A stretch of 32,592 nucleotides of DNA from Gammaproteobacteria bacterium (lineage in GTDB: Bacteria > Pseudomonadota > Gammaproteobacteria > Xanthomonadales > SZUA-36), in assembly GCA_030431095.1 (NCBI GenBank), contig JAUIJU010000029.1, forward strand, positions 1 to 32,592, read 5' to 3'. The position numbers and the translations under genes are program-made. Numbering within the stretch: the stretch's first letter is position 1; every line of letters begins with the position of its first letter. The notes below the pieces were generated by a model. That model had not been told where the DNA came from. It ran no database searches and saw nothing but the letters and a program-made list of their open reading frames with translations. Below are positions 1 through 9,857 of the stretch, one piece after another.

Positions 1-2
1 AC

Positions 3-563
3 TACATGCGTTACAACCGCCTGGCCGAAGACCTGCAACTCGGCGAGCAGATGGTCATGAAGAACCTGGTGTTCGGCGACCACAAAATCGGTGAGCCGAT
101 GTCCATCGCCATGGACGCCGAACAGGCGGCCAGCTGGTTCGGCAAGACGCCGCCCGACCTGTCGCTGATCGGCCGTTCGCGCGGTGCCGACTGGGTGTAC
201 AACTACATGCTGTCGTTCTACCGTGACGACACCGGCGGCTGGAACAACACCGTCCTGCAAAACGCCGCCATGCCGCACGTGATGTGGCAGCTGCAAGGCA
301 TCCAGGAGCCGGTGTACGAAACGCACATGGACGGCGGCGCGGAAGTGCGCACCGTCGCCCACCTCGAGCTGGCCGAGCCGGGCCTGCTCAGCGAGGGAGA
401 ATACAAGGACGCCATGCGAGACCTGGCGGCCTTCATCATCTACCTGGGCGAGCCGGCGCAACTAAAGCGCAAGCAGGTCGGGGTCTGGGTGATGCTGTTC
501 CTCGCCTTCTTCGCCCTGTTGGCCTATCTTCTGAAGGCCGAGTACTGGCGCGACGTCCACTGA
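3..563 (+). CDS. petC: Cytochrome c1, C-terminal part (5' end outside window)
   Basis: This is the membrane-anchored haem subunit of the cytochrome bc1 complex, which passes electrons from the Rieske protein to soluble cytochrome c on the periplasmic face. The reading frame is open to the left edge, so the CxxCH haem-binding motif and signal peptide lie outside the window. What is visible is typical: the PPDLSLIGRSRGADWVYNY block, an AMPHVMW segment carrying the expected axial methionine, and a single C-terminal membrane helix (about residues 158-177) followed by a short basic/aromatic tail. The family assignment is secure. The ATG at position 6 is internal and not the true start. It is followed after 46 bases by sspA in the same direction, as in many gammaproteobacteria. 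Confidence 0.93.
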   Translation, partial: YMRYNRLAEDLQLGEQMVMKNLVFGDHKIGEPMSIAMDAEQAASWFGKTPPDLSLIGRSRGADWVYNYMLSFYRDDTGGWNNTVLQNAAMPHVMWQLQGIQEPVYETHMDGGAEVRTVAHLELAEPGLLSEGEYKDAMRDLAAFIIYLGEPAQLKRKQVGVWVMLFLAFFALLAYLLKAEYWRDVH

Positions 564-609
564 ACTGATCGTTGAGCGGGCGCCGTCCCGCCCCATCCGG
601 AGAGCAACC

Positions 610-1248
610 GTGTCCATATCCGTCAAAGGCCGATCCACCATGGCCCTGTATTCCTCCGCCGAGAGCCTCGAGTGTCACCGTGTGCGGTTCGTGCTCGCGG
701 AAAAAGGCATCAACGTCGAAATCGTCGATGTCGACAGCGACCCTTCGGCAGCCGAGGACATGGCGGAGCTGACGCCGTACAACGAAACCCCCACCCTGGT
801 GGACCGTGACCTGGTGCTCTACGACGCCGGTGTGATCAACGAATATCTCGACGAGCGCTACCCGCACCCGCCCCTGATGCCGGTAGACCCGGTGTCTCGC
901 GCTCAGCTTCGGCTGGTGCACCACCGCGTGTTGCGTGACTGGTACCCGCTTGCGCGGGAGATCGAGGCCGCCACGGGCAAGAAAGCCGAGGCGCCGCGCA
1001 AGCAGCTCAAGGAAGGCATCATCGCCGCCGATGAACTGTTTCAGAACGCGGAATTCGTGCTGAGCGAAGAGCTGAGCCTGGTGGATTGCACGCTGGGGCC
1101 GCTGTTCTGGCGCCTTCCGGCGTACGGCATCGACCTGGGCAAATCCGCCAAGTCCGTGCAGGCTTACATCCAGCGCCTGTTCAACCGTGACTCCTTCAAG
1201 GCCAGCCTGACCGCCGCGGAGCGCGAGCTGATTCTCAACGCCGCCTGA
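610..1248 (+). CDS. sspA: Stringent starvation protein A (GST-fold RNA polymerase-associated protein)
   Basis: SspA has a glutathione S-transferase fold without transferase activity and in E. coli binds RNA polymerase during starvation and acid stress. The 212-residue product matches the family length. It has an N-terminal thioredoxin-like half (VRFVLAEKGINVEI, then ETPTLVDRDLVLYDAGVI and the YLDERYPHPPLMPVDP block) and a helical C-terminal half containing LVDCTLGPLFWRLP. The chosen start is GTG at 610, preceded by GGAGAG at 599-604. An ATG at 640 is possible and would remove ten poorly conserved residues. sspB follows after 18 bases, so the two probably share a transcript ending at the terminator near 1711. 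Confidence 0.94.
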   Translation: MSISVKGRSTMALYSSAESLECHRVRFVLAEKGINVEIVDVDSDPSAAEDMAELTPYNETPTLVDRDLVLYDAGVINEYLDERYPHPPLMPVDPVSRAQLRLVHHRVLRDWYPLAREIEAATGKKAEAPRKQLKEGIIAADELFQNAEFVLSEELSLVDCTLGPLFWRLPAYGIDLGKSAKSVQAYIQRLFNRDSFKASLTAAERELILNAA

Positions 1249-1266
1249 GGCGTCTGACCGGGTCGC

Positions 1267-1656
1267 ATGACGTCCAGCAAGCCATACCTGCTCAGGGCCC
1301 TGTACGAGTGGATTCTCGATAACGACCTGACCCCACACCTGATCGCCGATGCGGCCGCCGCCGAGGTCGACGTTCCGGCGCAGGCCGTGCAGGATGGCCG
1401 CGTGGTGCTCAATATCTCCCCCACCGCCACGCGGGGGCTGGAACTGGACAACGAAGCGGTCAGTTTCAACGCCCGCTTCGGCGGCGTGTCCCGCGAAGTC
1501 TGGTTGCCCATGCCCGCCATCCTGGCCATCTATGCCCGCGAAAACGGCCAGGGCATGATGTTCGCCGACAACGACGAACCCCCGGACCCCCCCGAAGACG
1601 ACGAAAAGGACAGCAAGCCCAGATCGGAGGGGCCGAAATTGAGGGTGATCAAGTAA
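1267..1656 (+). CDS. sspB: ClpXP protease specificity-enhancing factor SspB
   Basis: SspB is the adaptor that binds ssrA-tagged polypeptides and tethers them to ClpXP. The 129-residue protein shows the compact substrate-binding domain (about residues 1-110: YLLRALYEWILDNDLTPHL at the start, then FNARFGGVSREVWLPM and the AILAIYARENGQGM helix). A flexible acidic linker rich in Asp, Pro and Glu follows, and the end is LRVIK, the ClpX-docking module expected of the family (LRVVK-like). Both functional parts are therefore intact. It starts with ATG 18 bases after sspA, with no strong ribosome-binding site, suggesting translation partly coupled to sspA. Confidence 0.94.
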   Translation: MTSSKPYLLRALYEWILDNDLTPHLIADAAAAEVDVPAQAVQDGRVVLNISPTATRGLELDNEAVSFNARFGGVSREVWLPMPAILAIYARENGQGMMFADNDEPPDPPEDDEKDSKPRSEGPKLRVIK

Positions 1657-1710
1657 GGAGTATCGCCACGGGAATCGGTCATCCGGGAACGACGCGGTCA
1701 GGGCAAGGGA

Positions 1711-1737
1711 GGCGCCGGCAAGCGTGCGCCCATTTTT
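1711..1737 (+). terminator. Rho-independent terminator after sspB
   Basis: GGCGC (1711-1715) can pair with GCGCC (1726-1730) around a ten-base loop, and five T residues follow at 1733-1737. It lies between the end of sspB and the end of the convergent smr gene. It is oriented to stop sspAB transcription. Confidence 0.55.
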
Positions 1738-1739
1738 CG

Positions 1740-2297
1740 TCAGCGCTTCAGCAGCACCACCACCGCCCCGGTCCCTCCATCCACCGGCCGTGCGCTGGTG
1801 AACGCCACCACCTTCGGGTGCCGGCGCAGCAGGCGATTGGCCATGATCTTCAGAACGGGGCCGTTGCGGGAGCGCAACCCCTTGCCATGCACCACGCGCA
1901 CGCAGCCGGCGCCGCTGTCCACGGCATCGGTCAGAAATTCGAGCAGAACATGGCGGGCCGCGTCGTGGGTCATGTGATGCAGGTCCAGGTGCATGCGCAC
2001 CACGAACTGTCCCCGGCGCAGCCGTTTGAGCAAACGGGGCGGGTAACCGTCGCGAAGAAATCGCAGTTCCTCGCCGGTCTCCAGTTCGAGGTCTTCACCA
2101 GGTTCCGGCGGATCCAGCAATTCTTCCATGACCGCGCGCTCGTCGCGCTGGCGCTGACGTGGTACGGGCGCCGGCCGTGCCGGGCCCTGCTCGACACGCG
2201 CCTCGGCCTTCAGCGGCCGGGCATCGGCCACGGCGGCGCGAAACAGTTCGGCGTCGTCGCGGCTGTCTTTTTCGTCGGTCACGGGGGCGCCATACAT
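1740..2297 (-). CDS. Smr (small MutS-related) domain protein
   Basis: The 185-residue product has a charged, Pro- and Arg-rich N-terminal half ([16 protein letters not shown] near the start is typical of the stand-alone bacterial Smr proteins). It ends in a C-terminal Smr domain at about residues 100-185, marked by [12 protein letters not shown], the VVHGKGLRS motif and [12 protein letters not shown]. Smr domains are nucleases that act on branched DNA or, in some bacteria, on mRNA at stalled ribosomes; which applies here cannot be read from sequence. The start given is ATG at 2297. A GTG at 2282 would give a start closer to related proteins and neither has a clear Shine-Dalgarno sequence. It diverges from surE. 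Confidence 0.87.
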   Translation of the reverse strand: MYGAPVTDEKDSRDDAELFRAAVADARPLKAEARVEQGPARPAPVPRQRQRDERAVMEELLDPPEPGEDLELETGEELRFLRDGYPPRLLKRLRRGQFVVRMHLDLHHMTHDAARHVLLEFLTDAVDSGAGCVRVVHGKGLRSRNGPVLKIMANRLLRRHPKVVAFTSARPVDGGTGAVVVLLKR

Positions 2298-2325
2298 TCA
2301 CGAACGGGTGTCGAGCCCGTACAAT
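2297..2325 (+). promoter_or_regulatory. Candidate sigma-70 promoter for surE operon
   Basis: TTCACG (2297-2302) and TACAAT (2320-2325) are separated by 17 bases and lie about 60 bases before the surE start. On the opposite strand TATTGT (2326-2321) overlaps the same -10 and could serve the divergent smr gene. This is pattern matching only. Confidence 0.45.
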
Positions 2326-2386
2326 AGCACCGCTTCCCCAACGCGTCCTTCGACGCCCAGCCTGCCCGGAGGGGCAACGCACAGGC

Positions 2387-3181
2387 ATGCACATTCTGAT
2401 CAGCAACGACGACGGCCTGTCCGCCACCGGTATCCAGGCACTGGCCGAACGCATCTCGGACATCAGCGACATCACCATCGTCGCACCCGACCGCAACTGC
2501 AGCGGCGCCAGCAATTCGCTGACCCTGGATTCCCCCATTCGCATTCACGAAGTGGAAGAAAACGTTCACCGCGTTTCCGGCACACCGACCGACTGCGTGC
2601 ACATCGCGCTCACGGGCCTGCTGGATAAGGATCCGGACATGGTGGTGTCGGGCATCAATCACGGCGCCAACCTGGGCGATGACGTGATCTACTCCGGCAC
2701 GGTGGCGGCCGCCATGGAGGGGCGCTTCCTGGGTCTGCCGGCGATCGCGCTGTCGCTGGTGGCCGAGGAAAACCCGACGCATTTCGACACCGCCGCGGAG
2801 GCCGCCGTACGGCTGGTGCAACAACTGTTCGACGATCCTCTGCCCGCGGACACGATTCTCAACGTCAACGTGCCCGATCGACCGTGGGACGACATTCGCG
2901 GTTTCGAAGTGACCCGGCTGGGTCACCGCCACCGGGCCGAACCCTGCGTATCCACACGGGATCCGCGCGGCCGGCCGATCTACTGGATCGGTCCTGCCGG
3001 CGAGGAAGAGGACGCCGGACCCGGCACGGACTTTCACGCCATCCGGCGGGGCTACATTTCCATTACCCCGATCCACGTCGACCTCACTCGCTACCAGGCG
3101 CTGGACCAGGTGGCAGGCTGGGTATCGACCATTGCCACAGGACCGGCGGCCGGGTCGCGACGCCGGGAGGGCGCTGCGTGA
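2387..3181 (+). CDS. surE: 5'/3'-nucleotidase SurE
   Basis: SurE is a metal-dependent phosphatase acting on nucleoside 5'- and 3'-monophosphates and short polyphosphate, associated with stationary-phase survival. The 264-residue product begins [10 protein letters not shown], in which the paired Asp residues bind the metal. It continues with [15 protein letters not shown], the [11 protein letters not shown] block and [20 protein letters not shown], all hallmarks of the family. ATG at 2387 was chosen because this is the conserved N terminus and GGAGGGG (2368-2374) lies upstream; the frame stays open further upstream without family similarity. The stop codon overlaps the pcm GTG start (GTGA), so the two are translationally coupled. 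Confidence 0.96.
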   Translation: MHILISNDDGLSATGIQALAERISDISDITIVAPDRNCSGASNSLTLDSPIRIHEVEENVHRVSGTPTDCVHIALTGLLDKDPDMVVSGINHGANLGDDVIYSGTVAAAMEGRFLGLPAIALSLVAEENPTHFDTAAEAAVRLVQQLFDDPLPADTILNVNVPDRPWDDIRGFEVTRLGHRHRAEPCVSTRDPRGRPIYWIGPAGEEEDAGPGTDFHAIRRGYISITPIHVDLTRYQALDQVAGWVSTIATGPAAGSRRREGAA

Positions 3182-3855
3182 TCCATCGCCGACAACTTGA
3201 CGCCGGTTCGCGCGGCATCGGCATGACCTCCCACGGAACGCGCGGCAGGCTCGTGGAGCGCCTGCGCGAAAAAGGCATCAGGGACGAACGCGTGCTGGCG
3301 GCGATGCTCAACGTGCCTCGTCATGAATTTGTCGACGAGGCCCTGAGCAGCCGGGCTTACGAGGACACGGCGCTGCCCATCGGCCAGGGGCAGACCATTT
3401 CCCAGCCCTGGATCGTGGCGCGCATGACCGAGGCGCTGCTCGAAAGCGGCCGGCCGGAGAAAGTGCTGGAGGTCGGCACCGGTTCGGGCTACCAGGCCGC
3501 CGTGCTGGCGCAGCTGGTCAAGGAAGTGTTCACCGTGGAAAGAATTCGCGAGCTTCTGCGCTCAACGCGGCAACTCTTCCATCGCTTGCGCCTCTACAAC
3601 ATCCACGCGCGGCACGCCGACGGTCATGTCGGCTGGCCCAGCCAGGCGCCTTTTGACGCGATCATTGTTACCGCCGCGTCCCGCACCATTCCCGAAGAAC
3701 TGATCGAGCAGCTCAGGGAAGGCGGCGTGCTGGTCATGCCGCTGGACAAGGGCAACGAGCAGCGTTTGCTGGCCCTGCACAGAACGGAAGAGGGATACGA
3801 CACGCAGGATCTCGGCGGCGTGGTGTTCGTGCCAATGCTGAGCGGCCTGGCCTGA
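3178..3855 (+). CDS. pcm: Protein-L-isoaspartate O-methyltransferase
   Basis: Pcm uses S-adenosylmethionine to methylate L-isoaspartyl residues in aged proteins so that they can revert to aspartate. The 225-residue protein contains the substrate and SAM motifs [34 protein letters not shown] (motif I), FTVERI and [10 protein letters not shown]. The GTG at 3178 overlaps the surE stop as GTGA. It is preferred over the ATG at 3223 because it keeps the GIGMTS segment that I recall before the domain in Xanthomonadales homologues. The surE-pcm-nlpD-rpoS order is the classical stationary-phase cluster. Confidence 0.94.
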   Translation: MIHRRQLDAGSRGIGMTSHGTRGRLVERLREKGIRDERVLAAMLNVPRHEFVDEALSSRAYEDTALPIGQGQTISQPWIVARMTEALLESGRPEKVLEVGTGSGYQAAVLAQLVKEVFTVERIRELLRSTRQLFHRLRLYNIHARHADGHVGWPSQAPFDAIIVTAASRTIPEELIEQLREGGVLVMPLDKGNEQRLLALHRTEEGYDTQDLGGVVFVPMLSGLA

Positions 3856-3859
3856 GGTC

Positions 3860-4447
3860 GTGTTCACGGCGCTGTACGACCGTGTCCTGTCCTGGTCCGC
3901 GCATCCGCGCGCCCCGTCGATCCTGGGCGCGCTGAGCTTCGCCGAGTCGTCGTTTTTTCCCATTCCGCCGGACGTCATGCTGGCGCCGATGTGCCTGGCC
4001 CGGCCGCTCAAGGCCTTCTGGTACGCCACGGTGTGCACCCTGACCTCGGTGGCCGGCGGCTTGCTGGGCTACCTGATCGGTCGCCTGGCCTTCACCACCG
4101 TCGAAGGCTGGCTGATGGGTTCATCGTACGCGCCGGCCTTCAATCATGCCGTGGAAGCGTTCGAAACCCACGGCATCTGGTACATCCTGCTGGCCGGGTT
4201 CTCGCCCATTCCGTACAAGGTGTTCACGGTGAGCGCGGGGGTGGTCGGTATGCCGATCGCGCCCTTCGTGGCCGGTTCGCTGATGGGTCGGGGCGGCCGC
4301 TTCTTCCTGGTGGCGTCGCTGATCCGGCTCGGTGGCGAAAGCTTCGCCGCGCGCCTGCGCGGCTGGGTGGACCTGATCGGCTGGCTGACGGTGGCTGCGG
4401 TGGCGATCGGTTTTCTGGCCTGGCGACTGATTGGCGGCGACTCGTGA
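3860..4447 (+). CDS. YqaA/DedA-like (VTT domain) inner membrane protein
   Basis: The 195-residue product is a small polytopic membrane protein related to the SNARE-associated/VTT family and closest in pattern to YqaA. It has the paired re-entrant-like motifs SFAESSFFPIPPDVML near residue 27 and LLAGFSPIPYKVFTVSAG near residue 112, plus membrane helices around residues 50-75, 130-155 and 170-190. DedA-type proteins are linked to membrane homeostasis and lipid-carrier recycling in other bacteria; the substrate of this subgroup is not established. It starts with GTG at 3860 four bases after pcm and overlaps nlpD as GTGA. Confidence 0.85.
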   Translation: MFTALYDRVLSWSAHPRAPSILGALSFAESSFFPIPPDVMLAPMCLARPLKAFWYATVCTLTSVAGGLLGYLIGRLAFTTVEGWLMGSSYAPAFNHAVEAFETHGIWYILLAGFSPIPYKVFTVSAGVVGMPIAPFVAGSLMGRGGRFFLVASLIRLGGESFAARLRGWVDLIGWLTVAAVAIGFLAWRLIGGDS

Positions 4448-5277
4448 AGCGTCGCGCGACAGCCTGGGCCGGCCTGGCATTACTGTTGCTGGCCGCGTGC
4501 AGCTCGCACCCGCCCGCGCCGGTGGTGGAGCGCTCCGAGCGGCCGCCGGTCGCCGAGGTGCCGGTGGATGGCCTGTACCGTGTGCGCCGGGGCGACACCC
4601 TCTACGGGATCGCGTTCAAGTATGGGCTCGATCACCGTGACCTGGCGAGTTGGAACGCAATCCGGTCGCCTTACACCATCTACCCGGACCAGGTGGTTCG
4701 CCTGCGTGCACCCGCCCGCCCGGCCACTCGGTCCTCGTCCGGTGTGACCACCGCCGGGGTGCGCAAGCCCACCACGAGCACCCCCACGGCCAGTCGGCCG
4801 TCCAGCCCGCCTGCCCGCACCCGGTCGCCGGCAACCGAACCGGTTGAAACGACGCCGAAACCGGCGCCGAAACCCGCGCCCGTGTCGAATGCGCCGGCCG
4901 CCTCCGCTGCGGGGTGGGGCTGGCCGGTCGAGGGGCGTGTCGTCAGCAGCTTCAAGGCGGGAGACCCTTCCCGCAACGGCCTGGATATTGCCGGGCGCGA
5001 AGGGCAGGACGTGCATGCGGCGGGCAGTGGCGAAGTGGTTTACAGCGGCAACGGGTTGATCGGTTACGGCGAACTGGTGATCGTCAAGCACGATGACCGG
5101 ATGCTCAGCGCCTATGCGCACAATCGCCGGCGCCTGGTGGCGGAGGGCGAGCGCGTGAATCTCGGACAGAAAATCGCCGAACTCGGTCGCAACGACCGTA
5201 ATGAAAGCGTGCTTCACTTCGAGATCCGGCGCGACGGCAAACCGGTCGATCCGACCCAATACCTGCCGAAACGGTGA
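4444..5277 (+). CDS. nlpD: NlpD-type murein hydrolase activator lipoprotein (LysM + degenerate M23)
   Basis: NlpD is an outer-membrane lipoprotein that activates the amidase AmiC during daughter-cell separation. The product (277 residues) has a lipoprotein signal ending in the lipobox LLAAC (lipidated Cys19), a LysM domain at about 44-87 (YRVRRGDTLYGIAFKYG), a Pro/Thr/Ser-rich linker to about 155, and an M23/LytM domain to the C terminus. The first metal-binding position reads NGLDIAG rather than HxGxD, and SAYAHN replaces the usual catalytic wording, as in E. coli NlpD. It is therefore probably a regulator, not a peptidase. The GTG start overlaps the yqaA stop. In relatives rpoS is also transcribed from promoters inside nlpD. 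Confidence 0.93.
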   Translation: MKRRATAWAGLALLLLAACSSHPPAPVVERSERPPVAEVPVDGLYRVRRGDTLYGIAFKYGLDHRDLASWNAIRSPYTIYPDQVVRLRAPARPATRSSSGVTTAGVRKPTTSTPTASRPSSPPARTRSPATEPVETTPKPAPKPAPVSNAPAASAAGWGWPVEGRVVSSFKAGDPSRNGLDIAGREGQDVHAAGSGEVVYSGNGLIGYGELVIVKHDDRMLSAYAHNRRRLVAEGERVNLGQKIAELGRNDRNESVLHFEIRRDGKPVDPTQYLPKR

Positions 5278-5441
5278 CGGTTTTCAGTCGGTTTCTGTGA
5301 CAGCACGGCCGACTTATGTTAGCTTTTCTCACCCGCCCAGATAAAAACAGTGCAACGTCCTCCGGGCGCTGGCAGAAACGGACGGGTCCTGGTCATCGCA
5401 TGGCGCGCTGACAACCGAAAGTTCCTGAGGGGGAAGTTCGA

Positions 5442-6392
5442 ATGGGAGGTACGACGAGGCAACGCGGCAACACCGCGAAGCTGTCTTCCGCCGGCGGCAA
5501 GTCGGCCAAACTCCGCGTTCCAAAGTCCAGGACGACCCGGACATCATCGCGTCCCGCACACCATGGTGACGTCACCCGCATCTATCTGAGCGAAATCGGC
5601 CGCACCGCGCTGCTCACGGCCGACGAAGAAAAATCCCTGTCGCGCGCCGCCCGCGGCGGTTGCATCCAAAGCCGCCAGCGCATGATCCAGGCCAATCTCA
5701 GGCTGGTGGTCAAGGTGTCCCGGGCCTATATCAACCGTGGCCTGCCCCTGCTGGACCTGATCGAGGAGGGCAACCTCGGCCTGATCCGCGCCGTGGAAAA
5801 GTTCGACCCGGAACGCGGTTGCCGTTTTTCCACCTACGCCACCTGGTGGATACGCCAGTCGGTGGAGCGGGCCATCATGAACCAGTGCCGTACGGTGCGT
5901 CTGCCGATCCACGTGATCCGTGAACTGACCGCGTTTCTTCGCGCATCGCGGGAACTCGAGCAGCAACATGGCCGCCGGCCGACACCCGACGAGATTGCCC
6001 GCCAGATCGAGCGGCCGGTGGAAGACCTCTACACCCTGTTCCGCCTGAATGAGCCCACTTCGTCGGCCGACGAACCGGTCAGCAGCGGCTCCGATCGCCC
6101 CCTGGTGGAGTCGCTGACCGACGAGAACAATCGCGATCCGGAGTCGGAGTATGCCGACCGGGCCGCCAGCCAGTTGCTCGACCACTGGCTGGAATTGCTG
6201 CCCAAGCAGCAGCGTACGGTGGTCGAGCACCGTTTTGGGCTGCACGGCAAGGGCCGGCGCACGCTCGAAGAGGTGGGGCAGTTGCTGGGCGTGACCCGTG
6301 AACGGGTGCGCCAGGTGCAGATCGCCGCGCTGGTGAAATTGCGGGAAATCTCCCATCGCGAGGGGGTTTCCGAAATGCCTTACTTCGAGTAG
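5442..6392 (+). CDS. rpoS: RNA polymerase sigma factor RpoS (sigma-38)
   Basis: RpoS is the master sigma factor of stationary phase and general stress. The 316-residue product has a variable basic N terminus (about 1-42), region 1.2 beginning VTRIYLSEIG, region 2 with ANLRLVVKVSRAYINRGLPLLDL followed by the core-binding and -10 recognition segment FDPERGCRFSTYATWWIRQ, region 3, and region 4 with the helix-turn-helix RTLEEVGQLLGVTRERVRQ. The ATG start has GAGGGGGAAG about seven bases upstream. The 164-base gap after nlpD may form the regulatory leader known for rpoS, but I could not identify a convincing promoter there. The stop lies four bases from the convergent Mth938-like gene. Confidence 0.96.
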   Translation: MGGTTRQRGNTAKLSSAGGKSAKLRVPKSRTTRTSSRPAHHGDVTRIYLSEIGRTALLTADEEKSLSRAARGGCIQSRQRMIQANLRLVVKVSRAYINRGLPLLDLIEEGNLGLIRAVEKFDPERGCRFSTYATWWIRQSVERAIMNQCRTVRLPIHVIRELTAFLRASRELEQQHGRRPTPDEIARQIERPVEDLYTLFRLNEPTSSADEPVSSGSDRPLVESLTDENNRDPESEYADRAASQLLDHWLELLPKQQRTVVEHRFGLHGKGRRTLEEVGQLLGVTRERVRQVQIAALVKLREISHREGVSEMPYFE

Positions 6393-6396
6393 CGCC

Positions 6397-6771
6397 CTAC
6401 AGCGGCAACAGGGCGGCCACCACGCGCCGCTCTTCCATGGCCAGCACGTTGAACGTTCGACAGGCGGCCTCGGTGGTCATCACCTCGATTCCCACGCCTC
6501 GCCGGTAACACGGCGCCAGCCGCGATGGGTGCAGAATTTCCTGTTGCGCGCCCGTGCCCAGCAGCACGACCTCGGGGTCGAGTTCCAGCACGGGTTCGAA
6601 GTGTTCGTCACGCAGCGAATCGACGTCGGTCGGCGGCCAGTCGTCGAGCAGCGTTTGCGCGCCGATGACCAACGCGCCCGTGTACAGGACGTCGCCGATA
6701 CGAATGCCTTCCGGGCCGGCGGAGCGGACGAAATGGTGACGTCCCGGCCGTTCCAGGGTCAGTTGGCTCAT
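6397..6771 (-). CDS. Mth938/NDUFAF3-like domain protein
   Basis: This 124-residue protein belongs to the Mth938-like family (formerly DUF498), which in eukaryotes includes the complex I assembly factor NDUFAF3. Recognisable stretches are VLYTGALVIGAQTLLDDWP, ELDPEVVLLGTGAQQEIL and the GIEVMTTEAACRTFNVL block near the C terminus. No catalytic residues are known for the family and its bacterial role is not settled. It lies three bases downstream of yhbY on the same strand, so the two are very likely co-transcribed. It ends head to head with rpoS. Confidence 0.85.
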   Translation of the reverse strand: MSQLTLERPGRHHFVRSAGPEGIRIGDVLYTGALVIGAQTLLDDWPPTDVDSLRDEHFEPVLELDPEVVLLGTGAQQEILHPSRLAPCYRRGVGIEVMTTEAACRTFNVLAMEERRVVAALLPL

Positions 6772-6774
6772 GCG

Positions 6775-7071
6775 TCAGCGCCGCGGCAGCTCAATGACCT
6801 GCCGTTCGGGGTTGCGACGGTAGAAGCAGACCACCTGGCCGATGGCGTGAACGGGTTCGGCGTCGAAGTGGCGCTCGATTTTTTCGGCCATGGCTTTGCG
6901 TTCTTCGCGGTCGGCGCGCAACTTGATCTTGATCAGTTCGTGGTGGTCCAGGGCTTCTTCGATCGCTTCCATGACGTTGTCGGTCAGGCCCTTGTCGCCC
7001 ACCATCACCACCGGGTTGATACCATGGGTGAGACCGCGCAGGTAGCGCTTCTGGGAGTTGGACAGGCTCAT
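6775..7071 (-). CDS. yhbY: Ribosome assembly RNA-binding protein YhbY (CRM domain)
   Basis: YhbY is a single CRM-domain protein that binds pre-50S ribosomal particles. The 98-residue length matches the family. Family marks are LSNSQKRYLRGLTHGINPVV at the N terminus, VMVGDKGLTDNVMEAIEEAL, and the basic HELIKIKLR segment, which contributes to RNA binding. The ATG at 7071 is the conserved start; the frame extends further upstream into unrelated sequence. It diverges from rlmE across 62 bases, the same arrangement as in E. coli (yhbY / rlmE-ftsH). This fits a common link to 50S maturation. Confidence 0.94.
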   Translation of the reverse strand: MSLSNSQKRYLRGLTHGINPVVMVGDKGLTDNVMEAIEEALDHHELIKIKLRADREERKAMAEKIERHFDAEPVHAIGQVVCFYRRNPERQVIELPRR

Positions 7072-7103
7072 GTGGCATTCCGTGAAAACAGGGGGGCAGT
7101 GTA

Positions 7104-7122
7104 ACGCATGCGTTCCGGGAAC
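7104..7122. promoter_or_regulatory. Two abutting palindromes between yhbY and rlmE
   Basis: ACGCATGCGT (7104-7113) is a perfect ten-base palindrome. GTTCCGGGAAC (7112-7122) is a five-base inverted repeat around one G and shares two bases with it. They fall in the 62-base divergent spacer, next to a weak leftward -10 (TACACT, 7103-7098). An operator is possible but no regulator can be named. Confidence 0.3.
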
Positions 7123-7133
7123 AGGGTCGTGCC

Positions 7134-7757
7134 ATGGGGCGCAGTAAGAGTTCGCGCCGCTGGCTGAACGAGCACTTCGACGACCCTTACGTGCAGCAGG
7201 CGCAGAAAGAGGGATACCGTGGCCGCGCCGCCTACAAGCTGAAGGAATTGCAGGACAAGCACCAGCTGGTCCGCCCCGGCGCCCGCGTGGTGGACCTGGG
7301 CGCGGCACCGGGCGCCTGGTCGCAGGTGGTGCTGGAGATCCTGCAGGGCCGGGGAGCGCTCTATGCCCTCGACATCCTGCCGATGGCGCCTCTCGACGGC
7401 GTCGTGTTCATCGAGGGAGATTTCACCGAGGATGAACCGCTGGCTGTGCTGGAGGCGCGCCTGGAGGGGCGCAAGGTCGATCTTGTGTTGTCCGACATGG
7501 CCCCCAATATGAGTGGCATGAGCGCGGTGGATCAGCCGCGCGCCATGTACCTCGCGGAACTGGCCCTGGCATTTGCCCGGGAGTGGCTGAAACCCGGTGG
7601 AGATTTCCTGGTCAAAGTGTTCCAGGGAGAAGGCTTCGACCCCTTCCTGGCGGATTGCCGCGAGGCCTTCGGCAAGGTGTCGATACGCAAGCCCGGGGCC
7701 TCGCGCCCGCGAAGCCGCGAGGTCTACGTCTTGGGGCGCGGCCTCAAGCCGATGTAG
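7134..7757 (+). CDS. rlmE: 23S rRNA (uridine2552-2'-O)-methyltransferase RlmE/FtsJ
   Basis: RlmE methylates the ribose of U2552 in the A-loop of 23S rRNA, a late step in 50S assembly. The 207-residue protein has the SAM-binding motif [14 protein letters not shown] and the expected K-D-K-E catalytic set: Lys35 (RAAYKLKEL), Asp in VLSDMAPN, Lys in [11 protein letters not shown] and Glu in [10 protein letters not shown]. All are present, so activity is likely. The ATG at 7134 gives the family-length N terminus. ftsH follows after 60 bases, as in E. coli, where the pair is a heat-shock unit. I did not find a clear sigma-32 promoter. Confidence 0.96.
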   Translation: MGRSKSSRRWLNEHFDDPYVQQAQKEGYRGRAAYKLKELQDKHQLVRPGARVVDLGAAPGAWSQVVLEILQGRGALYALDILPMAPLDGVVFIEGDFTEDEPLAVLEARLEGRKVDLVLSDMAPNMSGMSAVDQPRAMYLAELALAFAREWLKPGGDFLVKVFQGEGFDPFLADCREAFGKVSIRKPGASRPRSREVYVLGRGLKPM

Positions 7758-7817
7758 ACTGTTATCTTTGAGCGCGGGGGCGCCGCAGGCGTTCCCCTGG
7801 ACTGACCAGGAATTCGG

Positions 7818-9797
<1,980 letters not shown>

Positions 9798-9813
9798 TGT
9801 CGAACTGAACCTT

Positions 9814-9839
9814 CGGACAGCGCCGCCAGGCGCTGTTCG
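9814..9839. terminator. Strong hairpin between ftsH and folP (possible weak terminator)
   Basis: Bases 9814-9824 pair with 9829-9839 over 11 positions, with one G-T pair and a four-base GCCA loop. Only a broken T-rich tail (GTTTC) follows, so it may partly terminate, stabilise the ftsH mRNA end, or simply separate ftsH from folP. Confidence 0.4.
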
Positions 9840-9857
9840 TGTTTCAGGAACCAGCAC

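Noticed and set aside
5278-5441. A defined promoter or riboregulatory element in the rpoS leader
   Set aside because: TATGTT and GATAAA-like words are present but none has a -35 at acceptable spacing. rpoS leaders are known to be regulated in other bacteria, but nothing specific can be shown here.
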